From assembly GCA_963665765.1 (NCBI GenBank), contig OY762464.1:186001-250000 (forward strand): a DNA stretch of 64,000 nucleotides. The letters run 5' to 3'. A program made the translations under genes and the position numbers. The notes beneath the pieces are model-generated. The model searched no databases, was not told where the DNA came from, and saw nothing but the letters and a program-made list of their open reading frames with translations. The DNA comes from Bin76 sp963665765 (GTDB taxonomy: Bacteria > Actinomycetota > Acidimicrobiia > Spongiisociales > ZC4RG35). Shown one piece after another: positions 32,726 through 41,735 of the stretch; the first letter of the stretch is position 1; the number at the start of each line of letters is the position of its first letter.

Positions 32726-34571
32726 GATTGGTTTCTCCTCCAATGGATCGGGCGGTCCTCATTTCGGCCCGCAAAGTTCGGGTGGCCTCGGAATCGATTC
32801 GGTAATCCAACAGGTCGGCGTCTCGGACTTCGATCACCACCCCATAGTCGGCCCGGGCGGATCGCAATGATACGTATCTGTCCAGCACATCGTCCAAGAC
32901 GGCCTGGAGGTCTCTTTCCAACGGATCGCCGTATCCCCCGCCCCCCGAGGAGACGTGGTAGAAGGTTCCGTGCCGACCGATGTATTCGTCGGCGAAATAG
33001 ATGGGAAGGTCTTCCTCTCTATCGGTGTAGATGTTCTTCACCACCCGAATCGGAATGCCGTCGCGGCCTCCGAACAGGCCCCGGGGACCCCCCGGACCTT
33101 GCTCTCCCCGGTCGGCAATATAGGAAAGACGGACCCCTCCGGCGTTTTCCACCCGGAGCACCGACTCCAGCCCGGCGCCTCCTCTCCACCGTCCCGCTCC
33201 CATGGAATCGGTGACCGGAGCCAATCGGTCGAAAGTCACCGGCCACATCCTCTCGATCACCTCGCTCGATTGGTTCAAGATGCCCAGCCCGAAGATGGCC
33301 GCCCCGCAATCCCGCCCATCCGCGCCGTGCTTGCCTCCCCAGCCCCCGGTGTGCCAGTGGTAGTAGACGAAGTAGTTGTGGCGCCGACCCGGTCGGTCAT
33401 CCACCCCTCCGGCCACCACATATTCGAGATTGAAATTGCCGGCGAAGGAACGTCGGGGCGCCACTTGCGCCCATACCCGCTGGACACAGGCAGTGGTCTT
33501 CTCGTAGGCGCCGGAGACCTCCCCGCACACGGCGTAGGGCCGAACCGCGTTGACCACGCTCGTCTCGGGGAAAACCGCTTTGATGATGCGCAGCCACCCG
33601 GCGTTCATGAAAGGCTTGGGAAAGATGTATTTGGTGCCGGCCACCAAGGCCCCGAAAGTGGAGCCGCGCGTTCCGTTCATGCCGGACTGGACCGGGGGCC
33701 CCGACCCACGCAGGTCATAGATGATCTGCGGCGGGTCGTGCCGGATGGTCATTTTCAAAGAGACCTTCACCGGGCCTTCCTCGGGGGCCTGGGGATCGTA
33801 GTCGATGAAATCTTCCGTCTCCCAGACGCCTTCGGGGCACCGGAGTACCTGGGCGGCCAGTTCCCGCTCGGAGTAGTCCAAGGTGCCCTCCATGGAGCCA
33901 AGCAGGGTCGGCAGTCCGTATTTTTCGATCAGACCGTGGAGTCGCCGCTCCCCCACCCGAGCAGCCTCGATATGAGCGATCAGATCGCCGGTGGCGTTGA
34001 CCGGGAGGCGGATGTTGGCCATGATCAGGTTGCGAACGTCATGGCGAATCACCCCCCGGGAGACCACCTTGAGCGGGGGAATGACCAGGCCTTCGGCATA
34101 AATATCGGCGGCCAGGGCATTCATCGAGCCGGGGGTGGCGCCACCCACATCCGACCAGTGGCCCTTGGTGGCCGTGAAGGCGATCAGTTCGCCCTGCCAG
34201 AAAATCGGGCTGATGAAGGTCATATCCGGAAGATGGGTCCCTCCCCGATAGGGCTCATTGAAGGCATAGATATCGCCCTCCTCGATGCCGCCGTCCACCT
34301 CGCCGAAGTCTTCGATCACCGCCTGGGTGCTGGGCTGCAGGGCGCCCACATGCACCGCCACATCACGGGTGCCTTGCGCCACCAGTTCCCCTCGGGCGTT
34401 GAGCAGTCCGCCGCTGACATCCCCGCAAAAGATCACGAACGACAGGCAGGCGTCCTGCAAGGCGCCCACCATCTCGTCCACCAGGCTGACAAAGGCGCTC
34501 GACAGAATCGAGAAAGTCACCGGATCAACCGCAGAAACCGGATCCGGGCCGCTGCTCTGGTGGTTCATCAT
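32718..34571 (-). CDS. Hydantoinase B / 5-oxoprolinase beta-subunit family protein, copy 2
   Basis: The 617 residues carry HyuB hallmarks: a VDPVTFSILSSAFVSLVDEM start, CGDVSGGLLNARGELVAQG, GDIYAFNEPYRGGTHLPDMT, ATKGHWSDVGG and GGGGYGDPLERDLQ. The NEPYRGGTHLPD and KGHWSDVGG forms differ from copy 1 (NDPFRGGSHLPD, ANRAHHLDVGG), which supports a different substrate. ATGA overlap with HyuA copy 2 upstream. Acts as the HyuA-HyuB complex in the cytoplasm. Confidence 0.92.
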   Translation of the reverse strand: MMNHQSSGPDPVSAVDPVTFSILSSAFVSLVDEMVGALQDACLSFVIFCGDVSGGLLNARGELVAQGTRDVAVHVGALQPSTQAVIEDFGEVDGGIEEGDIYAFNEPYRGGTHLPDMTFISPIFWQGELIAFTATKGHWSDVGGATPGSMNALAADIYAEGLVIPPLKVVSRGVIRHDVRNLIMANIRLPVNATGDLIAHIEAARVGERRLHGLIEKYGLPTLLGSMEGTLDYSERELAAQVLRCPEGVWETEDFIDYDPQAPEEGPVKVSLKMTIRHDPPQIIYDLRGSGPPVQSGMNGTRGSTFGALVAGTKYIFPKPFMNAGWLRIIKAVFPETSVVNAVRPYAVCGEVSGAYEKTTACVQRVWAQVAPRRSFAGNFNLEYVVAGGVDDRPGRRHNYFVYYHWHTGGWGGKHGADGRDCGAAIFGLGILNQSSEVIERMWPVTFDRLAPVTDSMGAGRWRGGAGLESVLRVENAGGVRLSYIADRGEQGPGGPRGLFGGRDGIPIRVVKNIYTDREEDLPIYFADEYIGRHGTFYHVSSGGGGYGDPLERDLQAVLDDVLDRYVSLRSARADYGVVIEVRDADLLDYRIDSEATRTLRAEMRTARSIGGETNHE

Positions 34572-36622
34572 CCTCCCTCGGTGGTGGTGTCCAGGACCAG
34601 GTTAAGGTACCGGTCGACCCTCATGGTCATTCCGGGTGGCACCAAGGTGGTCGAGTCCATCTGCTCCACCACGGCCGGTCCCACCGTTTCGAAACCCACC
34701 GGCAAAGAAGGTCGAGACCACACCGGGGTGTCCACCCATCCTCCCGCTTCCCGCCAGTAGACCGGCCGCGTCCGGTCGCCCGGTGGGGAATCGGAAACGG
34801 TTTTGACCGGCCGAGGCTGATACTTGTCGGTGATTCCGGCGCCGGTTACCCCGATCCCATGGATTTCCACCTCCCGCTCACCCAAATTAAAGGTAAACCT
34901 CTGCAGGTACATTTTCTTGAACTGCTCGACGCTTTCGAGCAGGCTTTGCCTGGTCATCCTGCCGGTGACCGGGATGGCGAACACCCGCCACTGCCCGGCA
35001 TAACACATGTCGATGGTCCGTTTCACGTACTGCCGTTCCGGCGGTATCCCCTCTCGATCCAAAGCGGCCCGCACCCGGGCGTCGAACTCGTCGAATCGGG
35101 CGTTCATCTCCTCGATATCCACGGCCGCCGCATCCCCATAGAACATGGTGGCTTCCCAATCGTGGGAGATATCGGCCATCAGGCAACCCAGGGCCGAGGT
35201 GAGCCCGGGCCGGGGAGGAATCACCACCGTGGGGATACGCAATTCGGCCGCCACCCGGGCGCCGTGGAATGGGCCGGCGCCGCCGAACGCCACCATGGCA
35301 AAGTCGCGGGGATCCAACCCTCTCCGCATGGTGGCCAGCCGGATGGCATTGGCCATGTTCGCCTCGGCGACTGCGATCACCGCAGCCGCGGCGGACACCG
35401 CGTCGCGGCCCAGTCTCTGTCCGATTCTCTCCCCGATGACTCGGGTGGCCAGATCAGAGGAGATCTCCATCGCTCCGCCCAGCATGGCCCCCGGTCGCAG
35501 ATTGCCCAACACCACATGCGCATCGGTGTTGGTGGGCTGGTCCCCTCCCTTGTTATAGCAGGCCGGGCCGGGTACGGCGCCCATGCTGTGCGGTCCGGAT
35601 CGAAGCTTGCCTCCCGGATCGAACCAGGCCACCGATCCTCCCCCGGCGCCCACCGTGATTATGTCAACCGCCGGGAACATGATCGGATGGCCCCACTCCA
35701 CTTCCCATGTCCCGGTGGTCCGCACCTGGCCGTCCAAAGTCACCGAGACATCGGTGCTGGTGCCGCCGATGTCGAGACCGATGACATTCTCAAAGCCCGC
35801 CACCGACCCTATCTCCCGGGCGGCAATCGCCCCCGCCGAAGGACCCGAATTGGCGGTTCGCACCGGGATGTTGGCCGTGGCCTCCACTCCCATCAGACCC
35901 CCGGCCGACTGGACAATCATGACATCACCCTGGTAGTCGCGGCTTCGCAGACCCTGCTCCAGCGCCTGCAGGTAATCGATCATCACCGGGATCAGCGCCA
36001 CGTTCAAAATGGTGGTGGTAAAACGTTCGTACTCCAGGATCCGCGGAATGGTCTCATGGGAGGTGCGCACCAACGCCTCGGGAAACTCTTCCAAAATGAT
36101 CTCTTTCATTCTTCGCTCGTTTCGACCATTGGCATAGGAATGCAAAAAGCACACCGCGATGGCGCGTATTCCCCGACCGCGGAGAATGCGGGCCACCCGG
36201 CGGGCCTCGGTCTCATCGAGCGGAGTCCTGATCTCTCCCGAGCTCATGGTCCGCTCGGCAACCTCCAAGCGATCGCGAGGCTTCACGATCGAGGGCCGCG
36301 GCGAATCGTGGTAGATGTCCCATATGTCCTCTTTGGAGCCTCGGGCGGCCTGGGTCAAGACCGCGGTCACCCCCTTGGTGGTCACTATGGCCACCCGCGG
36401 CAGACGCCTCTGTATGAGAGCGTTGGTGCCCAACGTCGTCCCATGAGCAAAAGAGAGGAATCTGTCCCCCGCCACCCCGGCTTCATCCATGGCGTTGAAC
36501 ACCCCGCCGAAACCATCACGGGTGGTGGGCGTCTTGACCACCCGGACTTCTCCCTCTCCGGTGACCATCACCCAATCGGTGAAGGTCCCTCCGATGTCGA
36601 CTCCGATCCTCAAGTCCACCAT
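34568..36622 (-). CDS. Hydantoinase A / 5-oxoprolinase alpha-subunit family protein, copy 2
   Basis: The 684-residue ASKHA ATPase has LRIGVDIGGTFTDWVMV at 4-20, SFAHGTTLGTNALIQR, NVIGLDIGGTSTDVSVT, GAGGGSVAWFD and AMVAFGGAGPFHGARVAAEL. Its start overlaps the LivF stop (TGATG), so uptake and ring opening are translationally linked. The paired HyuB follows with an ATGA overlap. Specificity, for example N-methylhydantoin, hydantoin or oxoproline, cannot be read from the sequence. Confidence 0.92.
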   Translation of the reverse strand: MVDLRIGVDIGGTFTDWVMVTGEGEVRVVKTPTTRDGFGGVFNAMDEAGVAGDRFLSFAHGTTLGTNALIQRRLPRVAIVTTKGVTAVLTQAARGSKEDIWDIYHDSPRPSIVKPRDRLEVAERTMSSGEIRTPLDETEARRVARILRGRGIRAIAVCFLHSYANGRNERRMKEIILEEFPEALVRTSHETIPRILEYERFTTTILNVALIPVMIDYLQALEQGLRSRDYQGDVMIVQSAGGLMGVEATANIPVRTANSGPSAGAIAAREIGSVAGFENVIGLDIGGTSTDVSVTLDGQVRTTGTWEVEWGHPIMFPAVDIITVGAGGGSVAWFDPGGKLRSGPHSMGAVPGPACYNKGGDQPTNTDAHVVLGNLRPGAMLGGAMEISSDLATRVIGERIGQRLGRDAVSAAAAVIAVAEANMANAIRLATMRRGLDPRDFAMVAFGGAGPFHGARVAAELRIPTVVIPPRPGLTSALGCLMADISHDWEATMFYGDAAAVDIEEMNARFDEFDARVRAALDREGIPPERQYVKRTIDMCYAGQWRVFAIPVTGRMTRQSLLESVEQFKKMYLQRFTFNLGEREVEIHGIGVTGAGITDKYQPRPVKTVSDSPPGDRTRPVYWREAGGWVDTPVWSRPSLPVGFETVGPAVVEQMDSTTLVPPGMTMRVDRYLNLVLDTTTEGG

Positions 36623-37326
36623 CAGATTCCCAGGTAGGCTCGTCGCACCAAAGCGCTTTCGAGAACCTCGGCGGTGTCGCCGCTCTCCACCACCCGGCCC
36701 GATTCCATGACATAGGCCTTCTGGGCGATCTCCAACGCCAGGAAGGCGTTCTGCTCAACCAGCAGCACCGTCAGACCCTGCTCATTCATATTGAGAATGA
36801 TCTCGGCCAGGTGATCCACGATGATGGGCGCCAGTCCCGCCGACGGCTCGTCCAGCAGCAGAAGGCGGGGGTTGCCCATCAAGGCCCGGGCGATGGCCAG
36901 CATCTGCTGCTCTCCGCCGCTCAGGGTCCCGGCTCGTTGACGGGCTCGTTCGGAGAGGCGGGGGAATAGCTCGAACGCTCTATCGAGCCGTTCCTGATAC
37001 TCCTCTTGATCCCTAACCAGGTGAGCTCCCATCTCCAGGTTTTCGATGACCGTCATGTCAGGGAACAGCTCTTTTCCCTGGGGTACGTGACCGAGGCCTC
37101 TGCCCACTATTTCATGAGGCCGCAGGTGGTCGATTCTCTCATCATCGAAGGTGATCTGTCCATCCTGGGCCCGAAGAATTCCGGATACGGTTAGCAAAAG
37201 GGTGGTCTTGCCGGCGCCGTTTGCCCCGATCACTGTCACCAATTCGCCCCGGCCAACGCCGATCGACACATCGAACAGCACCTGCACCCGCCCGTAGGCC
37301 ACATTCAGGGAACTGATTTCAAGCAC
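36622..37326 (-). CDS. livF: Branched-chain-type ABC transporter ATP-binding protein LivF
   Basis: The 234-residue ABC ATPase has Walker A GANGAGKTTLL, signature TLSGGEQQMLAIARAL and Walker B LLLLDEPSAGL. The GLGHVPQGKELFPDMTVIENLEMGA section (split here; residues about 79-103) is typical of LivF. It works with LivG on the cytoplasmic side of LivH/LivM. It overlaps livG by 8 bases and the downstream hyuA, so the transporter most likely imports the compound attacked by the HyuA/HyuB enzymes. Confidence 0.95.
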   Translation of the reverse strand: MLEISSLNVAYGRVQVLFDVSIGVGRGELVTVIGANGAGKTTLLLTVSGILRAQDGQITFDDERIDHLRPHEIVGRGLGHVPQGKELFPDMTVIENLEMGAHLVRDQEEYQERLDRAFELFPRLSERARQRAGTLSGGEQQMLAIARALMGNPRLLLLDEPSAGLAPIIVDHLAEIILNMNEQGLTVLLVEQNAFLALEIAQKAYVMESGRVVESGDTAEVLESALVRRAYLGI

Positions 37327-38086
37327 CGCGACGCTTCCCCAGATAGGCCGTCACCACATCCTCGTTGTCAACTATTTCTTCGGGAGTCCCCTCGGCGATC
37401 TTGGCTCCGAAGTTGAGAACCGTGATCCTGGTGCAGATGTTGGTTATCAGGCGCATGTTGTGTTCCACCAACAGCACCGTCACGCCGTCGTCCCGCAGGG
37501 TTCTGATCAGGTTCATCAGAAACCCGGCCTCCTCCGGGTTCAACCCGGTGGCGGGTTCGTCGAGCAGCAGCATCCGAGGCCGGGCCGCCAAGGCGATGGC
37601 GATCTCAAGATAGCGATGCTCGCCCGCCGAGAGGTCACGAGCCATCGCCCCGATGCGTGGCTCCAGACCCACCATGGCCAGCAATTCCTCAACCCGTTCA
37701 CCCATCATCGTCTGCTGGTCCCGATATTTGCGAGACCGGGTCAAAGCCCCCATCAGAGAGGAGGGGTTGTGGAGATGGATGCCGTGCAAAATGTTGTCCC
37801 GAACCGTCAAGTTCTCAAAAAGGGTGGTGATCTGGAAGGTGCGGACCAACCCGAGCCCGGCAAGGTCGTGAGGTTGGGCTCCGGTTACGTCCCCCCCTTC
37901 ATAGGTGACTTTTCCCCGGGTGGGCTTGATGAAGCCCGTGATGAGGTTGAGGGCGGTGGTCTTCCCCGATCCGTTCGGACCGATCAGACCCATGATCTCG
38001 CCCTCCTCCACCAGCAGATCCAGACCGTTCACCGCCGAAAGGCCGCCGAACAGCTTGGTGAGCCCCTCGGTCCGAAGTATCGCCAT
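37319..38086 (-). CDS. livG: Branched-chain-type ABC transporter ATP-binding protein LivG
   Basis: The start is set at 38086 (MAILRTEGLTKLFGGLSAVNG), 2 bp after the livM stop; the open frame runs 66 codons upstream inside livM but that part is unlike any LivG. The 255 residues have Walker A GPNGSGKTTALNLITG, signature DLSAGEHRYLEIAIALA (the usual SGGQ becomes SAGE, as is normal for LivG) and Walker B MLLLDEPATGLNPEE. It pairs with LivF as the ATPase heterodimer. Confidence 0.95.
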   Translation of the reverse strand: MAILRTEGLTKLFGGLSAVNGLDLLVEEGEIMGLIGPNGSGKTTALNLITGFIKPTRGKVTYEGGDVTGAQPHDLAGLGLVRTFQITTLFENLTVRDNILHGIHLHNPSSLMGALTRSRKYRDQQTMMGERVEELLAMVGLEPRIGAMARDLSAGEHRYLEIAIALAARPRMLLLDEPATGLNPEEAGFLMNLIRTLRDDGVTVLLVEHNMRLITNICTRITVLNFGAKIAEGTPEEIVDNEDVVTAYLGKRRGA

Positions 38087-38088
38087 CG

Positions 38089-39111
38089 CTATCCCCGCTG
38101 CTCCCCGCCCGGTCCCCGGTTCTCCGCCCGGAGCGCCGGCTCCCCGGCCGTTTCGCTTCGCTCCCTCATTCGTCGGGACATCTTCCGGAGCGTCGGATAG
38201 ACGCCCCTTGGCATGAACAGCACCACCAACAGCAACACCACCCCGAAAATCAGGAACCGATATTCCTGAAGAGCCCTCAGCCACTCACTCACCAGCACGA
38301 ATATCGTCGCACCCAGCACCGGGCCCCACAAGGTTCCCGTTCCTCCCACCAGCACCACTATCAGGAAGATGAACATGTATTGAAGTCCCAACAGATTGGG
38401 ATTGACAAACCGGAAATGGTGGGCATACAACGCCCCGGAGAATCCCACCAGGGCACAGGCGAACGAGAAGGCGAACACGTAGTATTTGGTGGCCGATACC
38501 CCGATGGATTTGGCGAGATCCTCATTCTCATGGATGCTTCGCACCGCCCGGCCGAATCGGGATTCCCTCATCCTGGACAAGATGAAAACCACCCCCAGGA
38601 GCAGCAGCAGAGCCAAGTAGTAGTACGCTAGTTCCGAGCGGATTTCCCAGCCGAACAAACTGGGCGGCGGCACCTGCCGCAGTCCGGACGGCCCACCGGT
38701 GACCGACCTCCAACGCAATGCCACCGTCCAAGCCAACACCCCAAAACCCAGCGTGACAATGGCCAGCTCCAACCCCCGGGTCCTGCGCAGAGCGATGTAC
38801 CCGATCAGCAAACCCACCAGACCGGCCGCCACGGGAGCGGCCAGGAATCCGATCCAGGGTGAGATGCCCAAGTCCAGGGCCAGCTTGGCCGACACATAGG
38901 CGCCGAATCCCCAGAACGCGGCATGCCCGAAGGAAAACTGCCCCATCTCCCCCATGATGTAATCGAGACTGAGGCCCCCGATCGCGTATATGACGATCAG
39001 GACCAACAGCCCCCGGTTGTAGGAATTGGTGAAAAGCACCAAGGGCACCAGGAGCGCGACCCCCAACACCGGAACCCCGAACCCGTACCTCGCAGTCGAC
39101 CTCACCGACAT
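38089..39111 (-). CDS. livM: Branched-chain-type ABC transporter permease LivM
   Basis: The 340-residue integral membrane protein has about ten hydrophobic segments and the LivM motifs YIMGEMGQFSFGHAAFWGFGA and SIHENEDLAKSIGVSATKYYV, the latter a cytoplasmic loop contacting the ATPases. The charged Arg/Glu/Gly-rich tail (from about 305) is longer than usual. Forms the translocation channel with LivH, whose gene lies 1 bp downstream of this start in the transcript order. Confidence 0.95.
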   Translation of the reverse strand: MSVRSTARYGFGVPVLGVALLVPLVLFTNSYNRGLLVLIVIYAIGGLSLDYIMGEMGQFSFGHAAFWGFGAYVSAKLALDLGISPWIGFLAAPVAAGLVGLLIGYIALRRTRGLELAIVTLGFGVLAWTVALRWRSVTGGPSGLRQVPPPSLFGWEIRSELAYYYLALLLLLGVVFILSRMRESRFGRAVRSIHENEDLAKSIGVSATKYYVFAFSFACALVGFSGALYAHHFRFVNPNLLGLQYMFIFLIVVLVGGTGTLWGPVLGATIFVLVSEWLRALQEYRFLIFGVVLLLVVLFMPRGVYPTLRKMSRRMRERSETAGEPALRAENRGPGGEQRG

Positions 39112-39112
39112 T

Positions 39113-39982
39113 TCACTTTCTCCCGAACAAACCCTGGGGACGCAGCAGCAGGACGACGATCATCACCACATACAGATAGCCTTGGCGGTAATAGGTGGAA
39201 ATGAACTGGCCGAACAGGGCTTCGGTCACACCGAAGAACAACCCCACGGCCACCGCTCCGGCCACGTTTCCCATGCCCGCCACGATCACCACCGCAAATC
39301 CGGTGATCAGCAGAGGCTGCCCCAGGTTGGGTGAGGCGCTGGACACCAAAACGATCATCACCCCGCCCAGCGCCGCCAAGCCGGAGGCGATGAGCAGGGT
39401 GGTGTCGTAAATCGCCGTCGTGTTGATGCCGATCAGACGGGCGCCCAGCAGGTTCTGACCGGTAGCCCGCGTCTTTTTTCCCAGTTTGGTGCGAGTGAGC
39501 ATGAGATAAAGTCCCAGAACAGCCGCGAAGCACACCCCCACCAGCAGAAGCCCGGCGGTGGTGATAAATACGCCTCCCACTTTCACAATCTCGTTGAAAG
39601 GCGCATCCACCCCTTTGGGACTCGACCCCCACACCACCAAGCTCCCGTTGAGCAACATGAAACTGAGCGCCACGGTGGAGAGAATCACCACCAACTCCGA
39701 CTGTCCCAGGAACGGTCTCACCGTGACTCGATTGACCAAAAAGCCCGTCAGGCCCATAACCACCACCACCAACGCCCCTCCCACAAAGTAACCCAAGCCC
39801 ACCAGCTTGGTGAAGGTATAGAGCAGCATGGCCCCGAGCATGGTCAACTCGCCATGGGCCATGTTGATCACTCGCATCACCCCGAACACCAGACTCAACC
39901 CGGACGCGAAGATGACATATATGGAACCGCTCAGAAGCCCGTTCCAGAGCTGCTGTCCTACGATGTCCCAATTCATGGGCAC
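39113..39982 (-). CDS. livH: Branched-chain-type ABC transporter permease LivH
   Basis: The 289-residue permease has VIFASGLSLVFGVMRVINMAHGELTMLGA (residues 23-51), about eight membrane helices, and the cytoplasmic TGQNLLGARLIGINTTAIYDTT loop. The RVINMAHGE motif is the usual LivH signature. It heads the transporter part of the operon, 53 bp after the IclR gene. The dedicated binding protein is encoded further upstream at 41736-42989. Confidence 0.95.
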   Translation of the reverse strand: MPMNWDIVGQQLWNGLLSGSIYVIFASGLSLVFGVMRVINMAHGELTMLGAMLLYTFTKLVGLGYFVGGALVVVVMGLTGFLVNRVTVRPFLGQSELVVILSTVALSFMLLNGSLVVWGSSPKGVDAPFNEIVKVGGVFITTAGLLLVGVCFAAVLGLYLMLTRTKLGKKTRATGQNLLGARLIGINTTAIYDTTLLIASGLAALGGVMIVLVSSASPNLGQPLLITGFAVVIVAGMGNVAGAVAVGLFFGVTEALFGQFISTYYRQGYLYVVMIVVLLLRPQGLFGRK

Positions 39983-40035
39983 CGCGTGGTTTCGGTGCCG
40001 CCGGCCGGGGTACGCGGAAAAAGGCAGCTCATGAT

Positions 40036-40836
40036 TTAGCCATGGATAGGAACTCGGTTGTCGAACCGGATGCCCGATATCTCCTCGCTGATCTCTCTGG
40101 CAAAAGACATCAGCACCGGTCCGTAGTCATATTCCAGAGTCGGCAGGTCCGCTCTGGTGGTCAAGGTCGCCACCCCCACCGCTCCGATCACCTCTGATCC
40201 ATGAAACACGGGGGCGGCCACCGACCGCAACCCCAAGGTCAACTCTTGATCGTTGAGAGCGATACCCCTGATCCGCGCCTCGTCCAACTCGGCTCGATAA
40301 CCGCCGGGGCTGGTGATGGTGGTGGAAGTACGGGAGTCGAAAGTCATCTCGGCCACCACTTTCTCCGCCTCATGGGGAGGCATAGCGGAAAGGATGGCTT
40401 TGCCCAAAGAACTCAGATGGGCGGGGAGTCGACTGCCCACCGCCAGATTGATGGTGATGATGTCATCCCGGTGACGACGGGCCAGATAGATGACGTCGGC
40501 ACCCTCCAGCACCCCGTAATTGATGGCGGTCGCCTCCGGCAAGGCGGACATGATCTTGTCCAGATAGGGTCGGACATGATCCACATATTCTCGTGACTCG
40601 ACCGCCGCCACTCCCAATTGCAGCACCTTTTTGGAGGGACGGTAGAGACGACCCTCCTTGCGAAGGAAACCCAAATCCTCCAAGACTCCGACCAGCCGGT
40701 AGACGCTGGCGCGGCTGATGGCGGTGCGCCGGGCTATATCGGCGATCCTGAGCGCCGGGGATCTCTCGTCAAAGGAGGCCAAAATGCACAGGCCCTTGGA
40801 CAGAGAGCCGGGCTGGCTGTCCACCACCGCAGTCAT
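40036..40836 (-). CDS. IclR-family transcriptional regulator
   Basis: The 266 residues comprise an N-terminal winged helix (about 10-72; IADIARRTAISRASVYRLVGVLEDLG) and the IclR effector domain (about 85-255), with the conserved LPAHLSSLGKAILSAMPPHEAE and GVATLTTRADLP stretches. The gene sits inside the importer operon between the EthD-like and livH genes, so it probably controls the cluster in response to the substrate or a metabolite. No clear IclR palindrome could be assigned. Confidence 0.93.
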   Translation of the reverse strand: MTAVVDSQPGSLSKGLCILASFDERSPALRIADIARRTAISRASVYRLVGVLEDLGFLRKEGRLYRPSKKVLQLGVAAVESREYVDHVRPYLDKIMSALPEATAINYGVLEGADVIYLARRHRDDIITINLAVGSRLPAHLSSLGKAILSAMPPHEAEKVVAEMTFDSRTSTTITSPGGYRAELDEARIRGIALNDQELTLGLRSVAAPVFHGSEVIGAVGVATLTTRADLPTLEYDYGPVLMSFAREISEEISGIRFDNRVPIHG

Positions 40837-40851
40837 CGGTGACCGGTGGGG

Positions 40852-41181
40852 CTATCCGACAACGAACTCGTCCTCTTCCACGATGACGAACACCGAATCC
40901 CCGGTCTTGGCGCCCATGAAGTTCTGCTCGTCAGCCAACAACGTGGCGTACTCGGGAGAATCGGCGGTGGCCAGAAAATCCTCCACAGTGTCATACCACA
41001 CTTCCGCCACTCCGTCGCAGGGCGCCGGGCGGCCGGGAACCTCCACAGGTCGGCATTGAACGTAGCGACGCACCCTCGGCATGGCCAGCACCAGGGGCGC
41101 GTGGACCACCTTCCAATGTTCGTGGAATTCGTCGGTGGTGAGATCAGATCGCCGGGTGAGCAAGGTCACCGTCTTGATCAT
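40852..41181 (-). CDS. EthD-domain (ferredoxin-like fold) protein
   Basis: This small 109-residue dimeric alpha-beta barrel protein shows VTLLTRRSDLTTDEFHEHWKVVHAPLVLAMPRVRRYVQ, spanning residues 5-42, the EthD/YCII-like signature, and a C-terminal DEQNFMGAKTGDSVFVIVEE. EthD-like proteins occur in degradation clusters as accessory or lactone/ketone-handling enzymes, with unclear chemistry. Located between RidA and IclR genes in the same transcript. Confidence 0.85.
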   Translation of the reverse strand: MIKTVTLLTRRSDLTTDEFHEHWKVVHAPLVLAMPRVRRYVQCRPVEVPGRPAPCDGVAEVWYDTVEDFLATADSPEYATLLADEQNFMGAKTGDSVFVIVEEDEFVVG

Positions 41182-41236
41182 GTTCTTCTCCTCGGGTCAA
41201 GTCGTGGGAATCTGCGCAGCCCGACGCCGGGGGCGA

Positions 41237-41647
41237 TCATCGGTCCACCACCGCCACGGCTTCGATGTCGAAGAGGGCGTGGTGAATCAGCTCCGCCACC
41301 ACCACCGAGACCCGGGCGGGCTGGCGGTCGGGGAAAAAGCGGGCGTAGACCGGCTCGTACCGGTGGTAGTGATCATGATCGGTCAGATATATCCTGGTCA
41401 AGACCACATCGCTCAAAGACGCCCCGGCCCGCTCCAAGGCGTTTTGGAGGTTCTCCAAGGCCAGTTCCGCCTGCTCCTCCAAGGTATCCGCCAGTATGCC
41501 GGTGGTCTTGTCCCAGCCCAGTTGGCCGGTCACCCAAAGAGTGTTTCCCGCCCTCACCACGTCGTTCCAACGACTGCGGGAACCTATAGCCTCGAACAGT
41601 TCCTCCTCGACCGGTACGTAAACACGCTCCACTTCCCCCAACCTCAA
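41237..41647 (-). CDS. RidA/YjgF/Rid-family protein
   Basis: The 136-residue Rid protein (trimeric chorismate-mutase-like fold) shows VRAGNTLWVTGQLGWDKTTG, QAELALENLQNALERAGASLSD (residues about 66-87) and the signature VVLTRIYLTDHDHYHRYEPVY. The Arg of VVLTRIY corresponds to the residue that binds the imine/enamine carboxylate in RidA. Such proteins hydrolyse reactive enamines released by PLP enzymes, which fits a cluster with two aminotransferases. The start is a TTG at 41647; a GTG five codons later is possible. Confidence 0.88.
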   Translation of the reverse strand: MRLGEVERVYVPVEEELFEAIGSRSRWNDVVRAGNTLWVTGQLGWDKTTGILADTLEEQAELALENLQNALERAGASLSDVVLTRIYLTDHDHYHRYEPVYARFFPDRQPARVSVVVAELIHHALFDIEAVAVVDR

Positions 41648-41669
41648 CCTCTTTCCTTGATTAGTAGGA

Positions 41670-41711
41670 GGTATCGGTCCGGCCTGAAATCAATCAGGCC
41701 GGACCGATACC
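41670..41711 (-). terminator. Perfect 18-bp hairpin between the binding-protein and RidA genes
   Basis: The arms GGTATCGGTCCGGCCTGA (41670-41687) and their exact reverse complement (41694-41711) enclose a 6-base loop. It lies 24 bp after the stop of the binding-protein gene. There is no U-run behind it on the minus strand, so it may act as a 3'-end stabiliser or partial attenuator giving more binding protein than downstream products, rather than a full terminator. Confidence 0.8.
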
Positions 41712-41735
41712 CCAATTTCGACGGGAAGTGTCGGT

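Noticed and set aside
29960..33214. Open frame of 1,084 codons on the + strand
   Set aside because: It runs antisense to the E1 alpha, CoA-transferase and aminotransferase genes, which are unmistakable by motif. The translated + strand product is rich in His, Pro, Gly and Arg with no domain, as expected for the shadow of a high-G+C coding strand.
32955..34760. Open frame of 601 codons on the + strand
   Set aside because: It is antisense to HyuB/HyuA copy 2 and has shadow-like composition without recognisable motifs.
34859..36637. Open frame of 592 codons on the + strand
   Set aside because: It is fully antisense to HyuA copy 2, whose ATPase motifs are clear; the + strand product has no family features.
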